Source: Bradyrhizobium glycinis
GTDB taxonomy: Bacteria > Pseudomonadota > Alphaproteobacteria > Rhizobiales > Xanthobacteraceae
Reading direction: 5' to 3'
NCBI RefSeq assembly: GCF_016031655.1
Contig: NZ_JACCHQ010000014.1
Span: 1 to 64,000 of the forward strand
DNA length: 64,000 nt
Shown here in pieces: positions 43,186 through 51,680 of the stretch; position 1 is the stretch's first letter, and the number at the start of each line of letters is the position of its first letter. The position numbers were made by a program, and so were the translations under genes. The notes beneath the pieces are model-generated. The model was not told the DNA's origin. It ran no database searches and worked only from the letters and a program-made list of their open reading frames with translations.

Positions 43186-43370
43186 GAAGCAGCATCTTCA
43201 AACTTAACGACTATAAATTTCGCGAATTACCGAATCGGGGCTGGTTGCAGGAGCAAAATCGAGCCATCTACCGGCACGGGGTTTGCATCTGATCCTGAGC
43301 TTTGCCGTAAGCGACTGCAGATGGTCCATTCTGCAGGATGGAAGCGGACGCAAAGGAGAGGGTCGGTTGC

Positions 43371-44417
43371 ATGATCAAGCTTGGTTTGCTCGTAGCCGAA
43401 ACGGGGGCGACTGCGATCTGGACCCCCTCGGCGATTGCTTGCGCCCAACTGGCAGTCGCGGAGCTCAATCAGGCGGGAGGCGTGCTCGGTCACCACATCG
43501 AACTCACCACGATCGACAGCGGGCCAACGGGCGAAACGGCGGCTGAGGCAGCAGCCAATGCAGTTGCCTTCGAAGGGATCGCCGGCATTGTCGGCATGGT
43601 CCCGAGCTATTGCCGCCGACCAGTGACGCGCGCTATCGGCCGCACAGTGCCGTTCATCTATACCCCGCAGTTTGAAGGGTTCGAGGACGACGCGAGAGTT
43701 GTGACAACAGGCGAAACATCCAGTGAACTTCTCGCACCGGCGCTTCGGATGTTCCAGAACGGCCGCCGTGACCGGCGCTGTTTTCTCTGCGGGAACGATT
43801 ACATGTGGCCACGTGGAAGTATAGCGATCGCACGAGCAATGATTCAGGAGGCGCGCGGGACCATAACGGGCGAAATGTATCTGCCGTTGGGCAGCCGCGA
43901 TTATGATGAAATTCTGTCCCGTATCGCCTCCACCCGATCCGACGTTGTTCTCCCATTCTTCCTGGGATCCGACGCGATCCATTTCAATCGTGCGTTCGCG
44001 GCCGCAGGGCTCACGTCGCGAGCGGATCGCTTTGCCTGCGCCGTAGATGAGACCATCATCTATGGGCTCGCCGAACATGAAACCGAAAACCTCTACATTT
44101 CGTCAGCATATTTCTCCAGCCTTCGATCGCATAACAACGGCGCATTCCTCGAGCGCTATCACACGCTGCATGGCGACAGTCCGCCCCCCGCCAACGCTTT
44201 TGGCCAATCTTGCTACGAAGGCGTGCATTGCTTCGCGGCTTTGGTCGCTGCGGCCGAGACGACGCGCGCCGACTCAGTTCGAGGTAAAGTCGGCCGCGCG
44301 CTTCAAGCGCGCACAGCCCGCGGCAAGAAGGGCGGTACGCTCGCCGGTTCGAGCCAGCCAATCTATCTTGGCCGCGTGGACGGCTATGAGGTCTCGATAC
44401 TATCCCACCCCATTTGA
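43371..44417 (+). CDS. AmiC-like amide/urea-binding protein without a signal peptide
   Basis: The 348-aa protein has the type 1 periplasmic-binding fold of AmiC/UrtA/FmdD: IKLGLLVAETGATAIWTPSA, LNQAGGVLGHHIELTTIDSG, FIYTPQFEGFEDDARVVTTG and SYCRRPVTRAIG. It starts directly with the first beta-strand, so there is no export signal. Start ATG 43371 follows GAGAGGG. AmiC-type proteins act in the cytoplasm as ligand sensors that hold an antiterminator; no AmiR gene is seen here. A sensing role for the same ligand as the Urt-like transporter is inferred. Confidence 0.8.
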   Translation: MIKLGLLVAETGATAIWTPSAIACAQLAVAELNQAGGVLGHHIELTTIDSGPTGETAAEAAANAVAFEGIAGIVGMVPSYCRRPVTRAIGRTVPFIYTPQFEGFEDDARVVTTGETSSELLAPALRMFQNGRRDRRCFLCGNDYMWPRGSIAIARAMIQEARGTITGEMYLPLGSRDYDEILSRIASTRSDVVLPFFLGSDAIHFNRAFAAAGLTSRADRFACAVDETIIYGLAEHETENLYISSAYFSSLRSHNNGAFLERYHTLHGDSPPPANAFGQSCYEGVHCFAALVAAAETTRADSVRGKVGRALQARTARGKKGGTLAGSSQPIYLGRVDGYEVSILSHPI

Positions 44418-44662
44418 TTGCCGATTCCGTTCAGGACGAGCCTCGCTGATTTACAGCTCGCCTTACCTCAGCAATGGGCACGTTAATGCTGCCCCTCTGG
44501 GCCGACCGGGGCCCCGATGGCGCTCAGAGCGGTGGGCAAAAGTCGCGTTGCTCCGAAATCGCCGCTCCGGCTGAGAGCGAGAGATCGGCCGAGTTAGTTC
44601 GATTTAACCGCTCGCCGTGCGATCATCCACACGGATGGGATGATGGATGTTGTTCGTGATCG

Positions 44663-45586
44663 TCATTCACCTGAAACCGTTCGATCGCGGATCGCCTGCG
44701 CGCCAGCAATGATCTCGCGCTGGAGCGTGCGCGCGGCCGGCGAGAGGTCGCGCCCGATGCGCCAGATCAGATAGAGCTCCCGCTCGATCACGGGATTAAC
44801 CAGTTTGCGCCAGGTCAGCACGGGATTATCAGCCTCTGGCCATGCGAGACTCGGCAGCGGCGCGACGCCGACGCCGGCTTCAACCAGCGCCAACAGCGTG
44901 GCCGGATGCTCGGCTTCGTGGATCGGCGTACCCTGGCCGAGCTCGGGGACATTGCGCTCGATCTCAAGACGGATGCCAGTGCCGGATGCCATCACCACGA
45001 GTCCTGCTTTCGATGCCTCGGCCCAGCTCACGTCCTCGCGCGCGGCGAGCGGGTGATCGCGGCGCATCACCAAGGCGAAACTGTCGACGAGCAGGCGCGT
45101 GGCATCGAGCTCGGGATCGTCACCCGGGACATTGGCGATGCCGAGATCGACGTCACCGCCGCGCAGGGCCGCAAAGATCTGATGCCGCGAAATCTCCTTC
45201 AACGTCACCGCGACCATCGGATGCTCGCGCTGGAATGCGGCGAGCACGCGCGGCATCAGCCGCAGCGCCACCGACGGCACGCAGGCCACCGTGACGTGAC
45301 CGCGGCGATGCTCGCGCAAATCGCGCAGATCCTGGAGCTGGCGATCGAGATCGGCCAGCAAACGCTGGATGCCCGGCATGAAATCCGCGCCGACCTTGCT
45401 GAGCTGGAGCTTTCGCGTGGTGCGGTCGAGCAGCCGCACCCGCAGGTTTTCCTCGAGCTGACGCACCGCCTGGCTGACGGCGGATTGCGACATCCCCAGC
45501 GCGCGCGCTGCCGCGCTGAAGCTGCCCGTCTCGACGACGCGGACAAAGGCGCGGAGCTGTTTCAGGTCGAGCTGATCTATCAGCAT
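44663..45586 (-). CDS. LysR-family regulator of the rut-like cluster
   Basis: The 307-aa regulator has the winged helix (LKQLRAFVRVVETGSFSAAA, LGMSQSAVSQAVRQLEENLR) and effector domain (HVTVACVPSVALRLMPRVLA, DLGIANVPGDDPELDATRLL). It is divergent from the ABC/rut cluster with a 139-bp gap and most likely controls it. Classical rut operons are governed by the TetR protein RutR, so this arrangement differs. Confidence 0.92.
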   Translation of the reverse strand: MLIDQLDLKQLRAFVRVVETGSFSAAARALGMSQSAVSQAVRQLEENLRVRLLDRTTRKLQLSKVGADFMPGIQRLLADLDRQLQDLRDLREHRRGHVTVACVPSVALRLMPRVLAAFQREHPMVAVTLKEISRHQIFAALRGGDVDLGIANVPGDDPELDATRLLVDSFALVMRRDHPLAAREDVSWAEASKAGLVVMASGTGIRLEIERNVPELGQGTPIHEAEHPATLLALVEAGVGVAPLPSLAWPEADNPVLTWRKLVNPVIERELYLIWRIGRDLSPAARTLQREIIAGAQAIRDRTVSGE

Positions 45587-45725
45587 CGCTTATAAATATA
45601 TCTCTCTATTCTGGATTGCTAATGAAAGTCTCCAATGCAAGGATTTTGGGCGAAGACCGGGGATGATCAGCAAATGGGCAGTCGGCGAGCTAACTCGTGG
45701 TTCTGACAAGTCAAGGGACTGTGAC
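45587..45725. promoter_or_regulatory. Divergent control region, LysR gene / rut-like cluster
   Basis: This gap holds both promoters. An AT-rich stretch (TATAAATATAT near 45591-45601) lies right before the LysR start and contains T-N11-A-like symmetry. No clear sigma-70 pair was assigned. Confidence 0.4.
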
Positions 45726-46742
45726 GTGATCAACAGACGCGACCTCATGAAGTATTCGCTGCTGGGCGCGGCGACGGCGCCGCTGGCCGGCCTCAACACC
45801 CCGGGCTTCGCGGCCGGCGGCAAGGTGGCGATCGCCGAGGCACTGCGGCTCGGCATGTACAACTCGCTTTATGTAGCCGCGGAGAAGGGGCTGTTCGCCA
45901 AGCATGGCCTCGACGCCGACCTCTCAACCGCCGGCGGCATCGCGCTGCCGGTGCCGATCCTGCTCTCCGGGCGCGGCCAGATCGGCGTGACCAGCCCGGG
46001 CATGTCTGTCAACGCGGTGCGCGAGGGCGGCAAGATCAAGAACATCGCCAAGATCGTCGGCGGCGTGTCGATGTGGGGCATTGCCAAGCCCGACAGCAAG
46101 ATCAGGACGATCGACGATCTGCGCGGCAAGACCATCGCCACGCTGAAATTCCCCTCCTCCACGATCCAGGTGCCGACCTACGCGATCAAGACCGTCGGTA
46201 AATTTGATCCGAAGGAGGCCGGCGTCACCTTCCTCGAACTGCCGCCCGGCGCGCAGGCCGCCGCCGTGAAGGACGGCCGCGCCGACATCGCCACCGCCTT
46301 CGAATGGGACGTCAGCATTGCGGCCGAGCAGTTCGGCCTCGTGCCGGTGCTGTCCTTTGCCGATGCGCTGGGTTCACTCTGCTTCACCACCGCGATGGCG
46401 ACGGAAGAGACGATCGCGAGCAACCCCGCGGCGGTTCAAGGCTTCTGCAATGCGATCGCCGAAGCGCAGAAGCTGATGCACGAGAACAACGCTGTCTTCA
46501 CCGAGGTCGCGGAGAAATATTTCCCGAAGGTGACGCCCTCGGTCGTCGCCAGCGCCACCAAAAACTTTTTCGGCTCCAAGACCGCGATCCCGCGCAATCC
46601 CACCATCTCCGTCGACGAATGGGATCGCGCGATGCAGCTTGAGCAGGGCGGCGGCGCGGTGCAGTCGATCCTGCCCTACGCGCAGATGGTGGACAATCGC
46701 TTCGCCGAGCAGGCCACAAGACAGTTCGGTCTCGCATCATGA
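45726..46742 (+). CDS. NMT1/SsuA-like ABC substrate-binding protein
   Basis: The 338-aa product begins with GTG 45726 (INRRDLMKYSLLGAATAPLA), a twin-arginine-type signal; the open frame extends to 45663 but the added residues are not signal-like. The mature part shows ALRLGMYNSLYVAAEKGLFA, GQIGVTSPGMSVNAVREGGK, DLRGKTIATLKFPSSTIQVP and PPGAQAAAVKDGRADIATAF, as in NMT1/taurine-type binding proteins. It overlaps rutB by four bases. A pyrimidine or its breakdown product is the likely ligand (inference from rutBCD). Confidence 0.9.
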   Translation: MINRRDLMKYSLLGAATAPLAGLNTPGFAAGGKVAIAEALRLGMYNSLYVAAEKGLFAKHGLDADLSTAGGIALPVPILLSGRGQIGVTSPGMSVNAVREGGKIKNIAKIVGGVSMWGIAKPDSKIRTIDDLRGKTIATLKFPSSTIQVPTYAIKTVGKFDPKEAGVTFLELPPGAQAAAVKDGRADIATAFEWDVSIAAEQFGLVPVLSFADALGSLCFTTAMATEETIASNPAAVQGFCNAIAEAQKLMHENNAVFTEVAEKYFPKVTPSVVASATKNFFGSKTAIPRNPTISVDEWDRAMQLEQGGGAVQSILPYAQMVDNRFAEQATRQFGLAS

Positions 46743-47479
46743 CGGTGAACACCTCCCCCGCGCGCGAGCGGCGCTTTGTCACGCTGCCGGCGCGGCCCGA
46801 GCCGCTCCGGCTTGCCGTTGACGAGACCGCGGTCGTCGTCGTCGACATGCAGAACGCCTACGCCTCACCGAACGGCTATCTCGACCTCGCCGGCTTCGAC
46901 ATCTCCGGCGCCAAGGCTGCGATCACCGCGATCCAGGATGTGGTGAGCGTTGCGCGCGGCGCCGGCGTTCCCGTGATCTTCTTCCAGAACGGCTGGGATG
47001 CCGACTATGTCGAGGCCGGCGGGCCTGGCTCACCGAACTGGCACAAGTCGAATGCGCTGAAGACGATGCGCAAGCGGCCAGAGCTGCAAGGCAAGCTGCT
47101 CGCCAAGGGCGGCTGGGACTATGCGCTGGTCGACGATCTGCAGCCGAAGCCCGGCGACATCGTGGTGTCGAAGACGCGCTATAGCGGCTTCTTCAACAGC
47201 CAGTTCGACAGCATTTTGCGCGCTCGCGGCATCCGAAACCTGGTGTTCTGCGGCATCGCCACCAATGTCTGCGTGGAATCGACGCTGCGGGACGGCTTCC
47301 ACCTCGAATATTTCGGTGTGATGCTGGAGGACGCGACGCATCAGGCCGGCCCCGACTACATCCAGAAAGCCTCAATCTTCAACATCGAGACCTTCTTCGG
47401 CTGGGTCTCGTCCGCGAGCGACTTCCGCCGCGCCTTTGCCCAGACCGAAGCCGTTCCCGCAGAAGAGGACTCGCCATGA
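46739..47479 (+). CDS. rutB: Ureidoacrylate/peroxyureidoacrylate amidohydrolase RutB
   Basis: The 246-aa cysteine hydrolase of the isochorismatase family matches RutB over its whole length: VVDMQNAYASPNGYLDLAGF (Asp36), QNGWDADYVEAGGPGSPN, HKSNALKTMRKRPELQGKLL, SKTRYSGFFNSQFDSILRAR (Lys145) and GIATNVCVESTLRDGFHLEY (Cys178). It cleaves ureidoacrylate to carbamate and aminoacrylate in the Rut pyrimidine pathway. It overlaps both neighbours by four bases. The upstream monooxygenase RutA, which makes its substrate, is not in the window. Confidence 0.93.
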   Translation: MTVNTSPARERRFVTLPARPEPLRLAVDETAVVVVDMQNAYASPNGYLDLAGFDISGAKAAITAIQDVVSVARGAGVPVIFFQNGWDADYVEAGGPGSPNWHKSNALKTMRKRPELQGKLLAKGGWDYALVDDLQPKPGDIVVSKTRYSGFFNSQFDSILRARGIRNLVFCGIATNVCVESTLRDGFHLEYFGVMLEDATHQAGPDYIQKASIFNIETFFGWVSSASDFRRAFAQTEAVPAEEDSP

Positions 47480-47862
47480 CCGACCGCGCCATCATCCCGA
47501 CCGGGACTCAGGCTCCCATCGCCCCGTACTCGCCGGGGATGATGGCCGACAACGTCATCTACGTGTCGGGCACACTGGCCTTCGATGCCAACAACGACGT
47601 CGTGCATGAGGGCGATGCCGCCGGCCAGACCCGGCACATCCTCGAGACCATCAAGCGCGTGCTGGAGACGGCAGGCTCGAGCCTTGCCGACGTCACCTTC
47701 AACTCGATCTTCATCACCGACTGGGCGAACTATGCCGCGGTCAACAAGGTCTATGCCGAATACTTCCCGGGCGAGAAGCCGGCGCGCTACTGCATCCAGT
47801 GCGGCCTCGTGAAGCCGGGCTGCCTCGTCGAGATCGCCTCGATCGCGCACAAGAGGGCGTGA
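47476..47862 (+). CDS. rutC: Rid-family 3-aminoacrylate deaminase RutC
   Basis: The 128-aa protein belongs to the Rid/YjgF family and matches RutC: IIPTGTQAPIAPYSPGMMAD, VIYVSGTLAFDANNDVVHEG, AGQTRHILETIKRVLETAGS and GEKPARYCIQCGLVKPGCLV, with the conserved Arg (ARYC) and the C-terminal Glu strand (LVEIASIAH). It removes reactive 3-aminoacrylate by deamination to malonate semialdehyde. It overlaps rutB by four bases, so the two are co-translated. Confidence 0.93.
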   Translation: MTDRAIIPTGTQAPIAPYSPGMMADNVIYVSGTLAFDANNDVVHEGDAAGQTRHILETIKRVLETAGSSLADVTFNSIFITDWANYAAVNKVYAEYFPGEKPARYCIQCGLVKPGCLVEIASIAHKRA

Positions 47863-47863
47863 G

Positions 47864-48664
47864 GTGGCCGTGCTCGACGCTGGCCAGGCCGCAGTGACCG
47901 GTCGCATGCGCTTCAAGTTGCCGCCGGCGCTTCGCATCGCGCTGCTCCAGATCGCGCTGCTGGCTCTGCTGCTCGCGGCGTGGGAGCTCGCGATCCGCTT
48001 CGGCTTCATCGCCGTCTATCTCTACGGCCAGCCGAGCGGCATCATCGCCAAGGCGGGAAAGCTGATCGGCAGCGGCGAATTGGTCCGCGATGCCGCGCTC
48101 ACCGCCTGGGAGGCCATCGCCGGCTTCCTAATCGGCACCGTGCTCGGCAGCGCGGCGGGACTCTCGCTGTGGCTGTTCCCGACCGGCGCCGCGGTGCTGC
48201 GGCCCTATCTCGTCGCGCTCAACGGCCTGCCGAAGATCGCGCTGGCGCCGCTGATCATCGTCTGGTTCGGCATCGGGCTGTCCTCGAAGATCGCGATCGC
48301 CGCGATCATCACCTTCATCGTCGCGGTCATCACCGCGTTGCAGGGCGCCAAGGAGGTCGATGCCGATCTCGTCAAGCTGCTGCGCTCGCTCGGCGCCTCC
48401 AGGTGGAAGACCTGGCGCACAGTGATCGTGCCCGGCGCGATGCCGTGGATCGTCGCGGCCTTCCGCCTCAATGTCGGCTTCGCCCTGATTGGCGCCGTCG
48501 TCGGCGAGTACATCGCCTCCAAGGAGGGTCTCGGCTACATGATCTACTACGCCGGCGTGCTCTACGACCTCAACGCGGTCTGGGTCGGCATCGCGACGCT
48601 GATGGCGGTGGCGCTGCTCATGTACGGCGCGATCGATCTGATCGAGCGCCGCCTGCTCTCCTGA
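47864..48664 (+). CDS. ABC transporter permease (SsuC-like) of the rut-like cluster
   Basis: The 266-aa permease starts with GTG 47864, one base after the rutC stop. It has six helices and the EAA loop (KEVDADLVKLLRSLGASRWKTWRTVIVPGA) with the invariant Gly. Further family segments are LAPLIIVWFGIGLSSKIAIA and FALIGAVVGEYIASKEGLGY. It replaces RutG, the usual uracil permease of rut operons, as the presumed importer. Confidence 0.9.
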   Translation: MAVLDAGQAAVTGRMRFKLPPALRIALLQIALLALLLAAWELAIRFGFIAVYLYGQPSGIIAKAGKLIGSGELVRDAALTAWEAIAGFLIGTVLGSAAGLSLWLFPTGAAVLRPYLVALNGLPKIALAPLIIVWFGIGLSSKIAIAAIITFIVAVITALQGAKEVDADLVKLLRSLGASRWKTWRTVIVPGAMPWIVAAFRLNVGFALIGAVVGEYIASKEGLGYMIYYAGVLYDLNAVWVGIATLMAVALLMYGAIDLIERRLLS

Positions 48665-48698
48665 TCCGAAACCACATCACTCCAATCGCTGGGACGTC

Positions 48699-49490
48699 AT
48701 GGCTTTTGCACGCGGCAAGGATGCCGAGATCTATTACGAAGTTCACGGACAGGGCACGCCGGTTCTGCTCTCGGCCGGCATGGGCGGCAGCGGCGCATTC
48801 TGGGCGCCGCAGCTCACGGCGCTCGCCGCGCGCCACCAGGTCATCCTCTACGATCACATCGGCACCGGCCGCAGCGAAAGCGGCAGCCGCAGCATCGCAG
48901 GCATGGCCGATGACATCGCGTGCGTGCTCGACCATGCCAGCGTCGATGCCGCGCATGTCGTCGGCCACGCCATCGGCGGCATCGTCGGCATCGAGCTTTC
49001 GCTGCGTCATCCCAGGCGCCTGCGCAGCCTCACCATCGTCAACGGTTGGGGCCGCGCCGATCCGTTCCTGCGGCGCTGCTTTGAGATTCGCAAGGCGCTG
49101 CTGAACCAGTCGGGCCCGCAGGCCTATGTGCGCGCGCAGCCGCTGTTCCTCTATCCGCCGCAATGGATCTCCGAGAACATAGCCCATCTCGACGCCGAGG
49201 AAGAGAAGATCCTGAAGCACTTCCCGTCCGCCGCGACGATGAATGAACGTATAGACATGTTCCTGGCGTTCGAGGGCGGCCGGCGCCTCCGCGAGATCAA
49301 CGTGCCGACGCTGCTGTCCTCGGCAAAGGACGACGCGCTGGTGCCGGCCTATCTCAGCGGCGAGCTCGCCGCCGCCATTCCGAACTCGCGCGTGCACGAG
49401 GTCGCCTGGGGCGCGCACGCCTTCAGCGTGGTCACGCCAAAAATCTTCAACGACACGCTGCTCGACTTCCTGAAGGAGGTGGACCGATGA
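48699..49490 (+). CDS. rutD: Alpha/beta-hydrolase RutD (aminoacrylate hydrolase)
   Basis: The 263-aa protein matches RutD throughout: GMGGSGAFWAPQLTALA, QVILYDHIGTGRSES, VVGHAIGGIVGIELSLRHP and VNGWGRADPFLRRCFEIRKA, AQPLFLYPPQWISENIAHLD. At the nucleophile elbow the usual Ser is Ala91 (GHAIGG), the same substitution known in RutD proteins, so it does not act as a classical serine hydrolase. It speeds conversion of aminoacrylate to malonate semialdehyde. It lies between the permease and ATPase genes and overlaps the latter by four bases. Confidence 0.92.
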   Translation: MAFARGKDAEIYYEVHGQGTPVLLSAGMGGSGAFWAPQLTALAARHQVILYDHIGTGRSESGSRSIAGMADDIACVLDHASVDAAHVVGHAIGGIVGIELSLRHPRRLRSLTIVNGWGRADPFLRRCFEIRKALLNQSGPQAYVRAQPLFLYPPQWISENIAHLDAEEEKILKHFPSAATMNERIDMFLAFEGGRRLREINVPTLLSSAKDDALVPAYLSGELAAAIPNSRVHEVAWGAHAFSVVTPKIFNDTLLDFLKEVDR

Positions 49491-50296
49491 ATGCGCTGGC
49501 GCAGAACATTGCAGGGCTGGAGCCGATCGTGCTGCGCGCCGAGAATGTCGGCGTCACCTTCGATGGCACCGGCCATCCGGTCGAGGCAATCCGAAAGGTG
49601 GACTTCGAGCTCCGCCGCGGCGAGACGCTGGCCATCGTGGGCCCTTCCGGCTGCGGCAAGTCCACGCTGTTCAACGCCATTGCCGGGCTGCTGCGGCCGA
49701 CCCATGGGCATGTCGAGGTCGGCGGACGGCGCGTGGACGATGCCGCCGGCCATGTCGGCTACATGCTGCAGAAGGATTTGCTGCTGCCGTGGCGCAGCGT
49801 GCTCGACAACGTCATGCTCGGGCTGGAGATCCGCAAAACGCCAAAACCTCGCGCGCGAGAGATCGCGCTGGAGCTGATCAAGGCCTATGGCCTCGCTGGC
49901 TTCGAGCACGCGAAACCTGCCGCGCTGTCCGGCGGCATGCGCCAGCGCGTCGCCATCATGCGCACGCTGGCCTTCGACCCCGAAGTGATCCTGCTCGACG
50001 AGCCGTTCTCGGCGCTCGACTTCCAGACCCGGCTTCTGATGCAGGCCGACGTCTCCCGCATCATCGCCGAACGCGGCAAGAGCGCGATCCTGGTCACCCA
50101 CGACATCGGCGAAGCTATCGCCATGGCCGATCGCGTGCTGGTGCTGAGCGCCCGCCCGGCGACCGTCCAGTCAATGCTTGTAATCGACCTGCCGCGCGCC
50201 AACTGTGACCCCGCGGGCCTGCGCACCGACCCGAAGTTCCAGGAGTATTTTGCGAAGATCTGGGCCGATCTGGAAAAGCCCGGCGGCTTGGGGTAG
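49487..50296 (+). CDS. ABC transporter ATPase (SsuB-like) of the rut-like cluster
   Basis: The 269-aa ATPase has Walker A GPSGCGKST, signature LSGGMRQRVAIMRTL, Walker B VILLDEPFSALD and the switch His in VTHDIGEAI. LQKDLLLPWRSVLDNV is typical of the taurine/NMT1 transporter group. It starts within the rutD stop region. It completes the binding protein-permease-ATPase set, whose genes are interleaved with rutBCD, so uptake and breakdown are expressed together. Confidence 0.93.
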   Translation: MNALAQNIAGLEPIVLRAENVGVTFDGTGHPVEAIRKVDFELRRGETLAIVGPSGCGKSTLFNAIAGLLRPTHGHVEVGGRRVDDAAGHVGYMLQKDLLLPWRSVLDNVMLGLEIRKTPKPRAREIALELIKAYGLAGFEHAKPAALSGGMRQRVAIMRTLAFDPEVILLDEPFSALDFQTRLLMQADVSRIIAERGKSAILVTHDIGEAIAMADRVLVLSARPATVQSMLVIDLPRANCDPAGLRTDPKFQEYFAKIWADLEKPGGLG

Positions 50297-50683
50297 GCCG
50301 AGTACCCGCGATTACAGGGCTGATGCGACAAAGCTATGCCACTAGAAGCGCTAAAAGTTAGTGCGGTACCCTAATGGATCACGAGCCACGAGCTGGCATC
50401 ACCTCCCCGACGAGGAGCCGGCTCGCCAATGGCCGCTGTGAGCGCAAGCAACGAAATCGAAACGAGGATTTCCACGCATAAGCTTCTCCATCACTGCTGA
50501 CGTCGGCTGGTGATCGCGTGTTGACCCCTAGCTGCTTGGATCAATAGTTCTAGCGGCGCGAAGATCACGGACGTTCTCGATGGCAATCTAGCCTTCAGGT
50601 ACGAATCCCGAGGTAGCTTGTGCGATACGGCGACGTGCAACGCAAGCATGGCGTTAAATCGTTCAATCGCTGCCCCCGAAACA
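50297..50683. other. 387-bp gap without a gene
   Basis: The stretch separates the rut-like cluster from a convergent GntR gene. All six frames are broken or lack coding character. No clear terminator hairpin with a U-tract and no RNA gene were seen. Confidence 0.5.
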
Positions 50684-51592
50684 TCAAGACAGGCCTTCGA
50701 CTAGCGGGCGCTGCAGGTGCCACGTCATCAGTTCGGCCGCTTCCGCATAGTGGCGCGCCTCCAGCAGATCGAGCAAGCGCAGATGCTCGCGCACGTGACG
50801 GCGCATGCCTTCACGGTCGGCGAAGCTGCGGTAGGCGAACAGGCGACGGATCGAGTTCACGCGCTTGAGCGCTTCGAGGAAGAAGGGATTGCCCGCCCCG
50901 CGGATGATCTCTTCGTGGAATTCGCAGCCGGATTGATAGATCTCGCCTATGGTCATCTTCTCGAATTCGCCGCCGAGGACGCGCTGTTGCCGCTCACGCA
51001 ATCGCGCGATCGCCTCATGCGATAGCGCGTAGCTCGGCTGCGCCATCGCCGCCGGCTCGATCACCACGCGGAACGCCATCGCCTGAGCCTGCGCGGCGGG
51101 GCTCGACACCGTCTCCGCAAAGCGCCAGCCATAGCCCGGCAGGCGCGCGATCCAGCCCTCGGCCGCGATGCGATCAAGAAGCCGCTGTAGCTCGGCCCGG
51201 CTCAGATCATAACGGCGCATCAACTCCGCCTCGGTGACGTCAGCCGAAAGCCGGCTCGCCAGTACGTCGCCGGCAATGCTCGCATAGACCTGTTCGCCGC
51301 GCCTGACGGCCGCGAGCGCCGGCTGGGCCGCGCCGCTGGTCGGATTCTTCGCCAGCACGAAGCCGCGATGTGGCTCGCCGCGCGCAAGGCCTGCAGCTTC
51401 CAGCGCCTTCAGCCCGAGCCGGATCGGGGCGCGCGACAGGTCGAGCGCGTCCGCCAGCCTCTGCTCGATCAAACGATCGCCTGCCTTCATGCCGTCGCGC
51501 CGGGCGAGCGCCATGATCAAGCCGGCGAGGTGCTCGGCGCGCTCAGAACCGGCTTTGCCTTGGGAACGTCGGCAACTTTGGGTAGCAGTCAT
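50684..51592 (-). CDS. GntR-family regulator with two winged-helix segments and an FCD domain
   Basis: The 302-aa product is longer than usual. A first GntR-type winged helix spans ~20-85 (LIEQRLADALDLSRAPIRLG, LKALEAAGLARGEPHRGFVL). A second HTH-like segment follows at ~100-160 (QVYASIAGDVLASRLSADVT, LMRRYDLSRAELQRLLDRIA, EGWIARLPGYGWRFAE). The rest is an FCD domain (FRVVIEPAAMAQPSYAL, CEFHEEIIRGAGNPFFLEAL, HVREHLRLLDLLEARHYAEA). It is divergent from the lyase operon and faces the palindrome at 51635, so it probably controls it. Confidence 0.87.
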   Translation of the reverse strand: MTATQSCRRSQGKAGSERAEHLAGLIMALARRDGMKAGDRLIEQRLADALDLSRAPIRLGLKALEAAGLARGEPHRGFVLAKNPTSGAAQPALAAVRRGEQVYASIAGDVLASRLSADVTEAELMRRYDLSRAELQRLLDRIAAEGWIARLPGYGWRFAETVSSPAAQAQAMAFRVVIEPAAMAQPSYALSHEAIARLRERQQRVLGGEFEKMTIGEIYQSGCEFHEEIIRGAGNPFFLEALKRVNSIRRLFAYRSFADREGMRRHVREHLRLLDLLEARHYAEAAELMTWHLQRPLVEGLS

Positions 51593-51634
51593 TGCAGTGC
51601 ACGCAGTCTTAGGGCTTGACAGATTGTCCCATGG

Positions 51635-51655
51635 ATTGTTCTTTTATATAACAAT
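51635..51655. promoter_or_regulatory. 21-bp palindromic operator before the lyase operon
   Basis: ATTGTT (51635-51640) and AACAAT (51650-51655) form an inverted repeat centred in an AT-only stretch (TTTTATAT). It lies 26 bp before the lyase start and 43 bp from the GntR start, downstream of a TTGACA at 51615. A GntR dimer bound here would block the lyase promoter. Confidence 0.6.
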
Positions 51656-51680
51656 ATACAATCGGCCTAGGAAGACTCAC

